A stretch of 8,273 nucleotides of DNA from SAR116 cluster bacterium (GCA_002691725.1 NZIT01000120.1:7607-15879), one strand, 5' to 3'; shown: positions 1-7,258, counted from the stretch's first letter. Notes: generated by a model not told the origin, from the sequence alone. A program made the numbers and translations.

Positions 1-698
1 GAACCGACCCAGCGCATACGGTAAGCCTTGCCATAAGCGCCTTCTTTGCCTGCAAGCACTTGCCGCATCCATTCCTGAACAGGCGAAAACCAATGCTCGG
101 CATAGGCCGCATTAATCGCGTATTCTTTTGTTTGCGTGGGGATAGAGACAGCGCCGCCAACAGCAACAAAGTTGTTTTTTCGGTCATCCAAAATAAAACA
201 TTGCGGGGCTTCATCGCTGGTGAAAGCAAGAATCAAAGTTGTTTGCGGCCCATAAACAAAAAATCCAGCGGCCAGCTGATCGCGTCCGGCACAGGCGATA
301 GGGGCATCTTGTCGCGGCATTAATGAAAAAATCGTCCCGACGCTGACATTCACCGCGATATTGGATGAGCCATCAAGTGGATCGATTGCCACCATCACCT
401 GCCCATCCTGACCTGTGGCGATAGGCTCATCTTGTTCTTCGGATAGAATATGTGATGCCGCCGTATGCTTGAGATGATTGATGATGATGTCTTCAGCCAG
501 TACATCGAGCGTCTTTTGCTCATCGCCATCACTATTTTCAGCACCTGTTTCGGCGCCAAGATCATATTCAATCCCGCTCAAACGAATTGTGCTTGAAATT
601 TCCATAGCAGCATTTGCCAGTTGGCTAATAATGCCGCCAATATCCTCACCAATGCGGCCATCCGCCAGACGGTTTTTAATATAATCCTCTAATGTCAT
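1..698 (-). CDS. fbp: Fructose-1,6-bisphosphatase class I (C-terminus cut by window edge)
   Basis: Hydrolyses fructose-1,6-bisphosphate to fructose-6-phosphate and phosphate in the cytoplasm, a committed step of gluconeogenesis (and of the Calvin cycle where present). About 232 codons are visible of a family length near 330-340; the rest lies beyond base 1. The class I signature is intact: a metal-binding ILSEEQDEPI stretch, then AIDPLDGSSNI followed by VNVSVGTIFSL, and later AAGFFVYGPQT. The last visible residues (YGKAYRMRWVGS) match the conserved sugar-phosphate-binding region of the family. The ATG at 698 is the first in-frame ATG. An in-frame GTG at 713 follows an in-frame TAA immediately and lies 3 nt after an AAAGGA-like ribosome site, so the true start could be five codons upstream; neither spacing is ideal. 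It is transcribed in the same direction as the HD-domain gene, 105 bp downstream of it, so cotranscription is possible but an own promoter is equally likely. Identity is near certain; only the start is open. Confidence 0.95.
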   Translation of the reverse strand, partial: MTLEDYIKNRLADGRIGEDIGGIISQLANAAMEISSTIRLSGIEYDLGAETGAENSDGDEQKTLDVLAEDIIINHLKHTAASHILSEEQDEPIATGQDGQVMVAIDPLDGSSNIAVNVSVGTIFSLMPRQDAPIACAGRDQLAAGFFVYGPQTTLILAFTSDEAPQCFILDDRKNNFVAVGGAVSIPTQTKEYAINAAYAEHWFSPVQEWMRQVLAGKEGAYGKAYRMRWVG

Positions 699-779
699 CG
701 GGCTTTTTGTCACTTATCCTTTAATAATATGCAATGTGAAATATACGATCCGCATATGTTACTTTTGATCAGCGCATAA

Positions 780-796
780 GATATCATGATGATATC
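780..796. promoter_or_regulatory. Perfect 17-bp palindrome upstream of fbp (possible operator)
   Basis: GATATCATGATGATATC is a perfect inverted repeat of 8 bp arms around one central base. It sits in the 105-bp gap between the HD-gene stop codon (804-806) and the fbp start (698), about 80-100 bp upstream of fbp. It has no T-run on either side, and a one-base loop cannot form a stable RNA hairpin, so it is not a terminator. A dimeric regulator site is the obvious reading, but AT-rich palindromes of this kind also arise by chance and I do not recognise it as a named operator. Confidence 0.3.
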
Positions 797-803
797 GGAA
801 AGA

Positions 804-1418
804 TCAGTGTTGGCTAGGCGGCAGACCAACAACAACACCCGGTTTAAGATGATCAGCATGCCATGCTTTTCTGCCAAATACATCATAAACCATAGGGGCA
901 AAATGGTCTAAATCCTGCATCGCATAATTCGGGTCAAATGACATCTGATCCCAGCGTTCACAAAAATCAGCGCAGCTTTGCCAATAGGGATTATCTTTGA
1001 ACTGATCACGCTCATCTGGATTCCAGTCATAATGATGGCCATAATATTTCATCTGAAATATACCATGTTTTTCAACCACCCATGACACTTCTTCCCGCAC
1101 AAAAGGGCGGATAATTTCTGCCGCCATACGGTCGTGATTTTGTGGCGATAAGCCATCACCAATATCATGAATAAGCGCGGCAACGATCCAGTCAATATCA
1201 GCCCCGTCACGTTCTGCCCGTGTTGCTGATTGCAAGCCATGTTCAAGCCGCGAGATTTGATACCCTGACAGCGATTCTTCACCTTGCGCTGCTAATTGAG
1301 CCAGTATCCGTTTTGGGGTACCGTTAAGGTAATCCGCCTCTAGCTCATGCAGAAGCTGATAATCTTCGTATGTTCCTTCATCCATCCGCGTAAATGAAAC
1401 TTGATCTGATCTATTCAT
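804..1418 (-). CDS. HD-domain protein, PhnZ-like diiron oxygenase family
   Basis: A 204-residue soluble protein with an HD domain. Candidate metal ligands are H60 (in SRLEHGLQ), H84-D85 (ALIHDIGD), H95 (QNHDR), H118 (EKHGIF) and D157 (ERWDQ). The segment around H60 resembles PhnZ, the mixed-valent diiron oxygenase that cleaves 2-amino-1-hydroxyethylphosphonate, and the H-to-HD spacing of 24 residues is, from memory, the same as in PhnZ. The following His is closer (11 residues rather than about 22). The positions matching the PhnZ substrate residues Tyr24 and Glu27 are Leu50 and Tyr53 here, so a phosphonate substrate is unlikely. Related proteins are usually annotated only as HD-domain phosphohydrolases. 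The start is supported by GGAG at 1426-1429, seven bases before the ATG. It lies between fbp and divergent pckA with no phosphonate genes in view. It could be an oxygenase of another small molecule or a true phosphohydrolase; the fold is confident, the reaction is not. Confidence 0.85.
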   Translation of the reverse strand: MNRSDQVSFTRMDEGTYEDYQLLHELEADYLNGTPKRILAQLAAQGEESLSGYQISRLEHGLQSATRAERDGADIDWIVAALIHDIGDGLSPQNHDRMAAEIIRPFVREEVSWVVEKHGIFQMKYYGHHYDWNPDERDQFKDNPYWQSCADFCERWDQMSFDPNYAMQDLDHFAPMVYDVFGRKAWHADHLKPGVVVGLPPSQH

Positions 1419-1549
1419 TTTTCATCTCCACATTGCTTCTGTAAAAAAGGTATAGATAAGAATCCGCGATGGCAATATCTAAACGTCTTTACAACTGCGC
1501 TATCACATCATTATATTATCGTACCTCTTTACAAACAGAATAAGACATC
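1419..1549. promoter_or_regulatory. Divergent promoter region between HD gene and pckA
   Basis: This 131-bp gap must hold the promoters of both divergent genes. Rightward, TTTACA at 1488-1493 (5 of 6 to the -35 consensus) and TATATT at 1512-1517 (5 of 6 to the -10 consensus) are 18 bp apart, leaving a leader of about 30 nt before pckA. TCTTTACAA occurs twice, at 1486-1494 (overlapping the -35) and 1526-1534 (just after the likely transcription start), 40 bp apart, which could be paired regulator sites. One GAATC (1460-1464) is a potential CcrM methylation site. The leftward promoter is less clear. The pckA ribosome site is weak (only AATAAG a few bases before ATG). Confidence 0.5.
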
Positions 1550-3160
1550 ATGAGCAAAATTACAGATTATTTGAATTCCATTGGGATCACCAATGTCGTT
1601 GAGGTTTTACATAACCCTGCTTACGACACCCTTTACGCGGAAGAAACCAACCCTGAGCTTGCTGGCTATGAGCGCGGCGTTGTATCAGAGCTAGGGGCTG
1701 TTAATGTTCTGACTGGTGAATATACAGGGCGCTCGCCAAAAGATAAGTATATCACCATGGATGATAGCACGCGCGACACATTTTGGTGGAATGGTGAGAT
1801 CAAGAATGACAATAAACCCATCACACCGGATGTCTGGACAGAGCTTAAGCAAGCCGCCACCGATCAGCTATCGGGTAAGCGGCTTTTTGTTATTGATGCC
1901 TTTTGCGGCGCTAGCGAGGACACGAGACTAAGTGTCCGTTTCGTCATGGAAGTGGCGTGGCAGGCGCATTTCGTCAAAAATATGTTTATCCGCCCTAATG
2001 CCGATGAGCTTGCCGCCTTCACACCCGATTTTGTCGTTGTTAATGCATCTAAAACAGGGTTTGCCGATTACGCTAAACATGGCCTTAACTCTGAAACTTT
2101 CATTGCCTTCAACCTGACCGAAAATATGCAAATTATTGGCGGTAGCTGGTATGGCGGTGAGATGAAAAAAGGCATGTTTTCGCTGATGAATTATCTCCTG
2201 CCACGGCGCGGCATTGCCTCCATGCATTGCTCTGCCAATATGGGGCATGGCGGTGATACAGCATTGTTTTTCGGGCTTTCCGGAACAGGTAAGACAACGC
2301 TATCAGCTGATCCAGATCGCTTGCTAATCGGTGATGACGAACATGGCTGGGATGATCATGGGATTTTCAATTTTGAAGGTGGCTGTTATGCAAAAACCAT
2401 CAATCTTGACCCCGAAAAAGAGCCTGATATTTATGCCGCGGTCAAACGCGATGCCTTGCTTGAGAATGTTGTTGTTAGCGATGATGGCAAGATAGATTTT
2501 GATGATGACGCCTTGACCAGTAATGGCCGTGTATCCTATCCGATTGAACATATTACCAACCGTGTCCAGCCCGTATCCAAGGGCGATCATCCTAAACGTG
2601 TTATTTTCCTGACCGCCGATGCTTTTGGTGTTTTCCCGCCAGTTAGCGTTTTGAGCCATGAGCAAATGCAATATCATTTCCTGTCTGGTTTTACAGCAAA
2701 AATGGCTGGAACAGAACGCGGTCTAACCACATCAGCGCCAACCTTTTCGGCATGTTTTGGTGCCGCTTTCCTAAGCCTTCATCCGACCGTTTATGCTGAG
2801 GTGCTGAATAAGCGCATGATTGATGCTGGCGCCCAGGCCTATCTGATCAACACTGGCTGGAACGGCAAGTCTGAGCGCATATCTCTAAAAGACACACGCG
2901 CCATTATCAAAGCCGTGCTGGAAGGCGCGCTTGATGGCGAAAGCACAACGAGCCTACCTATTTTCAATCTTGCTATGCCGCAGCATGTGCCGGGTGTTGA
3001 TACATCTATTCTTGATCCACGCAACAGTTATGATGATGTTGAGCAGTGGCAAGACAAAGCCAATGATCTGGCCAAATTGTTTATCAGTAATTTTGAAAAG
3101 TTCACGAACACGCCAGCAGGTTCAGCCCTCGTCGCGGCAGGCCCTGTTATCAGCACATAA
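1550..3160 (+). CDS. pckA: Phosphoenolpyruvate carboxykinase (ATP)
   Basis: Converts oxaloacetate and ATP to phosphoenolpyruvate, CO2 and ADP in the cytoplasm, the entry step of gluconeogenesis from TCA-cycle carbon. At 536 residues it is close to the E. coli enzyme (540) and complete. Visible motifs in order: the oxaloacetate-binding GRSPKDKY (R61), WYGGEMKKG with Y201 and metal/phosphate-contacting K207, MHCSAN (H226), the P-loop GLSGTGKTT (242-250), the kinase-2 metal site LIGDDEHGW (D262/D263), SNGRVSYP with R327, and [16 protein letters not shown] (353-368). This is the ATP-type family, not the GTP-type. It is alone on the plus strand, divergent from the HD gene and convergent with the YbaK-family gene; a good sigma70-like promoter lies about 30-60 bp upstream. 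Its nearness to fbp puts two gluconeogenic genes within 3 kb. No truncation or altered catalytic residue is seen. Confidence 0.98.
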   Translation: MSKITDYLNSIGITNVVEVLHNPAYDTLYAEETNPELAGYERGVVSELGAVNVLTGEYTGRSPKDKYITMDDSTRDTFWWNGEIKNDNKPITPDVWTELKQAATDQLSGKRLFVIDAFCGASEDTRLSVRFVMEVAWQAHFVKNMFIRPNADELAAFTPDFVVVNASKTGFADYAKHGLNSETFIAFNLTENMQIIGGSWYGGEMKKGMFSLMNYLLPRRGIASMHCSANMGHGGDTALFFGLSGTGKTTLSADPDRLLIGDDEHGWDDHGIFNFEGGCYAKTINLDPEKEPDIYAAVKRDALLENVVVSDDGKIDFDDDALTSNGRVSYPIEHITNRVQPVSKGDHPKRVIFLTADAFGVFPPVSVLSHEQMQYHFLSGFTAKMAGTERGLTTSAPTFSACFGAAFLSLHPTVYAEVLNKRMIDAGAQAYLINTGWNGKSERISLKDTRAIIKAVLEGALDGESTTSLPIFNLAMPQHVPGVDTSILDPRNSYDDVEQWQDKANDLAKLFISNFEKFTNTPAGSALVAAGPVIST

Positions 3161-3209
3161 TCATCAGGCTTGAGGCTGTTTATTTAGAAAACCCCTGATT
3201 GCAGTAGCA

Positions 3210-3716
3210 TTATTTGGCTAGATCGCCAGTAATGCGGCCAGGGATAATTTGTGCCAATTCATCAAAACTTAAACCAACCACAAGATGCGTATGACCAGCA
3301 GATGCCCAGACACGATCAAAGCGTCCTAACGCGCTATCTATCAAAATGGTGATGTCCTCGTTAAGCCCTATGGGTGACACCGCGCCGATAGAATATCCAG
3401 TCACCTCTTTGACATAATTAGCATCCGGCCGTTTTGGCTTGCCGTCAATAGCGGCAAGATCAGATAGCGCTTCAACAATACATTGGCGATCACCGCTGAC
3501 TAAAGCCGCAATCGTCCAGATTTTACCTGTCGCGATCTCATCAATCGTAAAGATCAGGGTTTTGACGATTGCGCCGACTTCAACGCCGATAGCAGCAGCA
3601 GCTTCCATGGCACTGCGTGACGTCTCAGTAAGCTGAAGCAAGCGGTCTTCTAACCCTGCTTCAGCTATACACGCGCGGACATGTCTGGTCGCTTTGGTAT
3701 TAACGTCATCCATCAT
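3210..3716 (-). CDS. YbaK/ProX-family aminoacyl-tRNA deacylase
   Basis: A 168-residue single-domain protein of the YbaK/aaRS-associated superfamily, whose members hydrolyse mischarged tRNAs in trans (for example Cys-tRNAPro or Ala-tRNAPro). The family marks are IVKTLIF with the conserved lysine (K52), GYSIGAVSPIG (107-117, the glycine-rich substrate loop) and WASAGHTHLV (137-146). The length is normal for free-standing members. By style it is closer to the ProX-like and uncharacterised YbaK groups than to E. coli YbaK itself, so the tRNA substrate cannot be named. Two adjacent ATGs (3716 and 3713) are possible; a weak AGG lies 6 and 9 bases before them. It is the last gene of the minus-strand run, 25 bp after the ureohydrolase stop, and converges on pckA. 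Its role looks unrelated to the two upstream catabolic enzymes, so it may simply share their transcript. Confidence 0.88.
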   Translation of the reverse strand: MMDDVNTKATRHVRACIAEAGLEDRLLQLTETSRSAMEAAAAIGVEVGAIVKTLIFTIDEIATGKIWTIAALVSGDRQCIVEALSDLAAIDGKPKRPDANYVKEVTGYSIGAVSPIGLNEDITILIDSALGRFDRVWASAGHTHLVVGLSFDELAQIIPGRITGDLAK

Positions 3717-3720
3717 TGAT

Positions 3721-3745
3721 CGCCTGAATTAGCCGCCTGAATTAG
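3721..3745. repeat. 13-bp tandem duplication at the ureohydrolase/deacylase junction
   Basis: CGCCTGAATTAG occurs at 3721-3732 and again at 3734-3745, a 13-bp period with two units. On the minus strand the unit reads CTAATTCAGGCG. The upstream copy contains the TAA stop of the ureohydrolase (3742-3744); the copy nearer the deacylase supplies the only Shine-Dalgarno-like AGG before its ATG. Almost the entire 25-bp intergenic gap is therefore made of this duplication, which probably arose by slippage. Confidence 0.85.
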
Positions 3746-4713
3746 TTACGTTGATCCACCGCCACTGCAAGCATACATAATATCTCAAACATCATTGAAA
3801 CGCCTACCCAAGCGGTATTGCCGCTTTCATCAAATGGCGGTGATACCTCAACCAAATCTGCCCCGATCAAGTTAAGGCCTTTCAGTTGACGAACAAGCAG
3901 CTGCGCTTCTCTGGTTGTAAATCCGCCAATCTCAGGAGTCCCTGTTCCAGGGGCAAAGGCGGGATCAATGCAGTCAATATCAAAGCTGACATAGGTTGGC
4001 TGATCACCAACAATGGATCGTGCCTGCTTCATCACATCAGCAATAGTTTGATCAGCAAACTCATCCATAGTGATGATGGTAACGCCATTAGCACGCCCCC
4101 ATTCGATGTCCTCGCCGTCATACATCGTGCCGCGAATACCAATTTGAACAACCCGTTTCGGGTCAAGCAAGCCTTCTTCTATCGCGCGTCTGAACGGCGT
4201 TCCATGCGTATATTTGAAGCCATCAAAATAGCTGTCAAACAAATCGGTATGGGCATCAAAATGGATCATGCCAACAGGCGCATCACTGGCGATACCGCGA
4301 AGCACTGGCAAGGATACCAAATGATCACCACCTGCCGTCATTGGCGTGATACCGCGTGATTTAACGTCTTTATAAAACGCCGTCACCCGTTCCATCGTAT
4401 CGTTCAGATCAGCCGGATTAATCGGACAGTCACCCATATCCGCGCAATTCACCATTTTGAAAGGTGAGATATGTGAGACCGGATGCGTTGCTCTGATCAT
4501 GGTGGACAGATCACGCAACTGCCGAGGGCCATGGCGCGCACCCGGACGATTAGTGGTGCCGCCATCCCATGGCACACCAACAATACCAATATCAACATCA
4601 CCAATGCGGTCGTGGTTATCCTCAACGACAGGCAGGCGCATAAAACTAGGCACACCAGCAAATCGCGGCAAGACAGCGCCTGATACAGGCTCAAAAAAAG
4701 GATCGTTTTTCAT
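3742..4713 (-). CDS. Agmatinase/guanidinobutyrase-type ureohydrolase
   Basis: A dimanganese ureohydrolase of the arginase/agmatinase superfamily, splitting urea from a guanidino compound. All six metal ligands are present (numbered from the first of two ATGs, at 4716): H132 (AGGDH), D154, H156 and D158 (HFDAHTDLFD), and D246 and D248 (SFDIDCIDP). The total of 323-324 residues is typical. The N-terminal PRFAGVPSFMRLP and the GTPFRRAIEEGLLD, PGTGTPEIGG and DLVEVSPPFD stretches are more like Pseudomonas guanidinobutyrase (GbuA) and guanidinopropionase than the shorter E. coli SpeB, so 4-guanidinobutyrate or a related acid is a reasonable substrate guess; agmatine is not excluded. I chose the second ATG because GAGGG (4719-4723) lies 5 bases before it but only 2 before the first. 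That ribosome site overlaps the stop codon of the upstream aldehyde dehydrogenase, implying translational coupling in one operon. Confidence 0.9.
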   Translation of the reverse strand: MKNDPFFEPVSGAVLPRFAGVPSFMRLPVVEDNHDRIGDVDIGIVGVPWDGGTTNRPGARHGPRQLRDLSTMIRATHPVSHISPFKMVNCADMGDCPINPADLNDTMERVTAFYKDVKSRGITPMTAGGDHLVSLPVLRGIASDAPVGMIHFDAHTDLFDSYFDGFKYTHGTPFRRAIEEGLLDPKRVVQIGIRGTMYDGEDIEWGRANGVTIITMDEFADQTIADVMKQARSIVGDQPTYVSFDIDCIDPAFAPGTGTPEIGGFTTREAQLLVRQLKGLNLIGADLVEVSPPFDESGNTAWVGVSMMFEILCMLAVAVDQRN

Positions 4714-4722
4714 CATTTCCCT

Positions 4723-6162
4723 CTATTCATCTAATGCTATATAAGTTGCTTTGACATCGCTATAACCTTCTAGTGCAAATAGCGATGATTCTCGACCAAA
4801 ACCAGACCCTTTGACACCACCAAATGGCAGATCCGGCGGGATCAAGTTATAGGTATTCACCCAGACATTTCCTGCATCAAGGCGGTCAGCCATGCGATGC
4901 GCGCGTGCCAGATCGCGTGTTACCAATCCAGCCCCTAAACCATAGGGGGTAGCATTGGCACGACGTATCACCTCATCTTCGTCATCAAAGACCAGAACGC
5001 TCATCACCGGGCCAAAAATCTCATCCCTGACGACGGTCATATCATCCTGACATTCTGTCAATATTGTTGGCTCAACAAAATAGCCATTTTCAAAGCCTTG
5101 CGGCCGAACTCTTTGCCCGCCAACAGCACATTTAGCGCCTTCCTCAAGGCCTTTGGCAATCATGCCCATGACTTTGCCCAAATGATCCTCAGAAATCAGC
5201 GCCCCAATATCAACATCATCAGCCATGGGATCACCGACTTTAAGCGCGGCGGTTTTTTTAACCATTCGCGCGATTAACTCCTTAGCGATTGAACGGTGAA
5301 CAAAAACTCTGGTCGCGTTGGAGCAGACCTCGCCAGCCGTATAAAAATTAGCCGCCATCGCCAATTCAACCGCCTTATCAAGATCAGCATCGGCGCAGAT
5401 AATCAATGGCGCTTTGCCGCCCAGCTCAAGCGTCACCCGCTTTAAGGTATCGGCTGATTGCTTCATAATAATGCGGCCAGTATCAACGCCGCCAGTCAAA
5501 GACACTTTTGCAATGCCGGGATGCGCGCAAATCGCCTGCCCCATCCGATAGTCACCATGAATAATATTCATCAAGCCTTTCGGTAGCCCTGCATCTTCCA
5601 TGATGGCGGCAATACGCATTGATACAAGCGGTGTCATTTCAGACGGCTTGAGAATGAAAGCATTGCCCATCGCCAGCGCTGGCGCCGATTTCCAGAGCGC
5701 AATCTGCGCCGGATAATTCCATGCCCCAATACCTGCACAAACGCCCAACGGAACCCGCCGCGAATAGCCGATAGCCCCCGGCCATTGGTGCTGAACCCCT
5801 GTATAGGTCATGATCGCCGCACCAAAATATTCAAGCGCATCAGGCCCTGATGGAACATCACCGCTCGCCGCTTCAGCATAGACTTTACCAACATCCTGGA
5901 CTTCTAGTCGGGACAACTCATCATTGGCATCACGCAAGGCATGCGCCGCCCTGATCATGATCTGGCCGCGTTCCTGAATGGATTGCGCCGCCCATAGTTT
6001 CTGGGCTTCACTTGCCTTGGCAACCGCTTCATCAAGCATCTCAGTTGAGGCGCATGATACTTTAGCAATCACCTCACCTGTCGCCGGATAATATTTATCA
6101 ATATAACTTCCATCACCATCGACCAGTGATCCGGCAATATGATTTTTGATAATAGTTGTCAT
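4723..6162 (-). CDS. Betaine-aldehyde-dehydrogenase-family NAD(P)-dependent aldehyde dehydrogenase
   Basis: A 479-residue cytosolic ALDH that oxidises an aldehyde to its acid. Motifs, numbered from the chosen start: GIGAWNYP with oxyanion Asn149, LKPSE with cofactor-binding K172, LELGGK with general base E246, GEVCSNATRVFV with catalytic C280, and EIFGP with E381. The sequence is closest in style to BetB and to 4-trimethylaminobutyraldehyde dehydrogenase (ALDH9): GIGAWNYPxQIALWKSAPAL is shared with both. Relatives also act on 4-aminobutyraldehyde and 4-guanidinobutyraldehyde. There is no choline dehydrogenase (betA) or betI here, and the next gene is a ureohydrolase, so amino- or guanidino-aldehyde is as plausible as betaine aldehyde. 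The ATG at 6162 is preceded by AGAGGA at 6173-6178 with 10-base spacing; an in-frame ATG eight codons upstream (6186) lacks a ribosome site and is rejected. It is the first gene of the minus-strand run. Confidence 0.93.
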   Translation of the reverse strand: MTTIIKNHIAGSLVDGDGSYIDKYYPATGEVIAKVSCASTEMLDEAVAKASEAQKLWAAQSIQERGQIMIRAAHALRDANDELSRLEVQDVGKVYAEAASGDVPSGPDALEYFGAAIMTYTGVQHQWPGAIGYSRRVPLGVCAGIGAWNYPAQIALWKSAPALAMGNAFILKPSEMTPLVSMRIAAIMEDAGLPKGLMNIIHGDYRMGQAICAHPGIAKVSLTGGVDTGRIIMKQSADTLKRVTLELGGKAPLIICADADLDKAVELAMAANFYTAGEVCSNATRVFVHRSIAKELIARMVKKTAALKVGDPMADDVDIGALISEDHLGKVMGMIAKGLEEGAKCAVGGQRVRPQGFENGYFVEPTILTECQDDMTVVRDEIFGPVMSVLVFDDEDEVIRRANATPYGLGAGLVTRDLARAHRMADRLDAGNVWVNTYNLIPPDLPFGGVKGSGFGRESSLFALEGYSDVKATYIALDE

Positions 6163-6224
6163 TGTTACTTGATCCTCTAAATGCATTCACGATAGCATAA
6201 GTTTATATATAAGAAAGGCATAAG
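6163..6224. promoter_or_regulatory. 62-bp divergent promoter region (ALDH operon / deacetylase)
   Basis: Both divergent genes must start from this short AT-rich gap, so their promoters are face to face or overlapping and probably coregulated. It contains the alternating TTTATATATA run (6202-6211). Weak rightward boxes are TTGATC (6169-6174) and TAGCAT (6193-6198), 18 bp apart; a weak leftward -10 is TATGCT (6195-6200). The ribosome sites are clear: AAGAAAGG (6211-6218), 6 bases before the rightward ATG, and AGAGGA on the minus strand (6173-6178). The individual promoter boxes are guesses; no clear operator palindrome is seen. Confidence 0.4.
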
Positions 6225-7151
6225 ATGACAAATCTATCAATCCTCCGCCACCTTTGTTTTGCTGATCATATCGTCCCCCTTGGTCACCCAGAACGTCCTG
6301 ATCGTATCAAGGTGATCAATGCCATGCTTGATGATGATTTTGCCGATATTCCGCAATCAGAATGCCCGTTAGCAGAAACTGAGCATTTGCGGCTAGTCCA
6401 TAGCGCTGCATATATTGATGCAATTGTGGCGGCCGCACCAAGCGACGGCATGATCAGTTTGGATGGCGACACGCATATGTCAGAAGGCTCTCTTAATGCC
6501 GCATTGGCAGGGGCTGGCGGGGCAGTCGAAGCCACACAGCAGGTACTGACTGGCGGTAACGATATTGAGCGCGTCTTTGTTGCCTCACGCCCACCGGGGC
6601 ATCACGCTGAACCTGAACAGGCCATGGGGTTTTGTTTGTTCTCAAACGCTGCGATTGCCGCTAAATATGCCATTGATACGCATGGGCTTGATCGGGTCGC
6701 GGTGGTTGATTTTGATGTCCATCATGGCAACGGCACGCAAGCCGCGTTCTGGTCTGACAGCCATTGCGTCTTTGCCTCAAGCCACCAGATGCCGCTATAC
6801 CCCGGAACTGGCGCGAAAAGTGAGACTGGCGTTGGCAATATTTTTAATGCCCCTATCGACCCCGGCACCGATGGCGCGGCTATCACGCAAATCTGGCGTG
6901 ATCATTTATTGCCGCAAGTGGCGGCTATGGCGCCTCAATTAATCATTATCTCGGCAGGCTTTGATGCGCATGAAAATGACCCACTTGGCGGCTTGCGGAT
7001 GCAGGATGTCGATTTTGGCAATATCACCACCATGATCAGAGACCTTGCCGATCAACATGCTGACGGGCGTATCGTTTCTATCCTCGAAGGCGGTTATGAT
7101 CTGGATGGATTACGGACATCGGCGGCCGCGCATCTAAACGCTCTGCGCTAG
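6225..7151 (+). CDS. Histone-deacetylase-like zinc amidohydrolase
   Basis: A 308-residue member of the arginase-deacetylase fold family that includes class II histone deacetylases, acetylpolyamine amidohydrolases and AcuC. It likely removes an acyl group from an amine. All active-site elements are present: RPPGHHAEP with the catalytic pair H126/H127, VVDFDVHHGNGTQ with zinc ligands D164 and H166, SAGFDAH with third ligand D247, and LEGGY with the transition-state tyrosine Y291. The N-terminal HPERPDR is also typical. Length and motif style are those of bacterial class II-type deacetylases; long inserts are absent. The start is supported by AAGAAAGG six bases upstream. It is divergent from an ALDH-ureohydrolase pair across 62 bp, so deacetylation of acetylated polyamines or acetylated guanidino-amines is a reasonable inference. 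The true substrate cannot be read from sequence; protein deacetylation is possible but less likely in this context. Confidence 0.92.
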   Translation: MTNLSILRHLCFADHIVPLGHPERPDRIKVINAMLDDDFADIPQSECPLAETEHLRLVHSAAYIDAIVAAAPSDGMISLDGDTHMSEGSLNAALAGAGGAVEATQQVLTGGNDIERVFVASRPPGHHAEPEQAMGFCLFSNAAIAAKYAIDTHGLDRVAVVDFDVHHGNGTQAAFWSDSHCVFASSHQMPLYPGTGAKSETGVGNIFNAPIDPGTDGAAITQIWRDHLLPQVAAMAPQLIIISAGFDAHENDPLGGLRMQDVDFGNITTMIRDLADQHADGRIVSILEGGYDLDGLRTSAAAHLNALR

Positions 7152-7258
7152 AGCAATGCCAGCATTATTACAATCCTTTTAGCGTTCAAGCGCGAGCCTC
7201 ACGCCTAGCGCGATAAGTAGTCAAACATGAGAGGGTATCCTTCGTTATGCCCCCAAAC

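Noticed and set aside
60..684. Plus-strand open frames at 60-323 and 478-684.
   Set aside because: They lie antisense to the fructose-1,6-bisphosphatase coding sequence, whose minus-strand reading has clear family motifs.
3163..3199. Inverted repeat ATCAGG...CCTGAT in the gap between the convergent pckA and YbaK-family genes, a possible bidirectional terminator.
   Set aside because: The stem is only 6 bp with a 25-base loop and no T-run directly after the stem, so it is not a convincing intrinsic terminator.
3886..4359. A 157-codon open frame on the plus strand opposite the ureohydrolase gene.
   Set aside because: It is antisense to a gene with all catalytic motifs intact, and its translation shows no recognisable domain; it is a shadow frame.
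6163..6186. Longer aldehyde dehydrogenase start at the in-frame ATG at 6186, adding eight residues.
   Set aside because: The added residues contain the Shine-Dalgarno site (AGAGGA at 6173-6178) that serves the ATG at 6162, and there is no ribosome site before 6186.
7155..7166. AATGC-CA-GCATT hairpin just after the deacetylase stop codon, followed at some distance by a short T-run.
   Set aside because: A two-base loop and AT-rich 5-bp stem would be unstable, and the T-run is more than 10 bases away.
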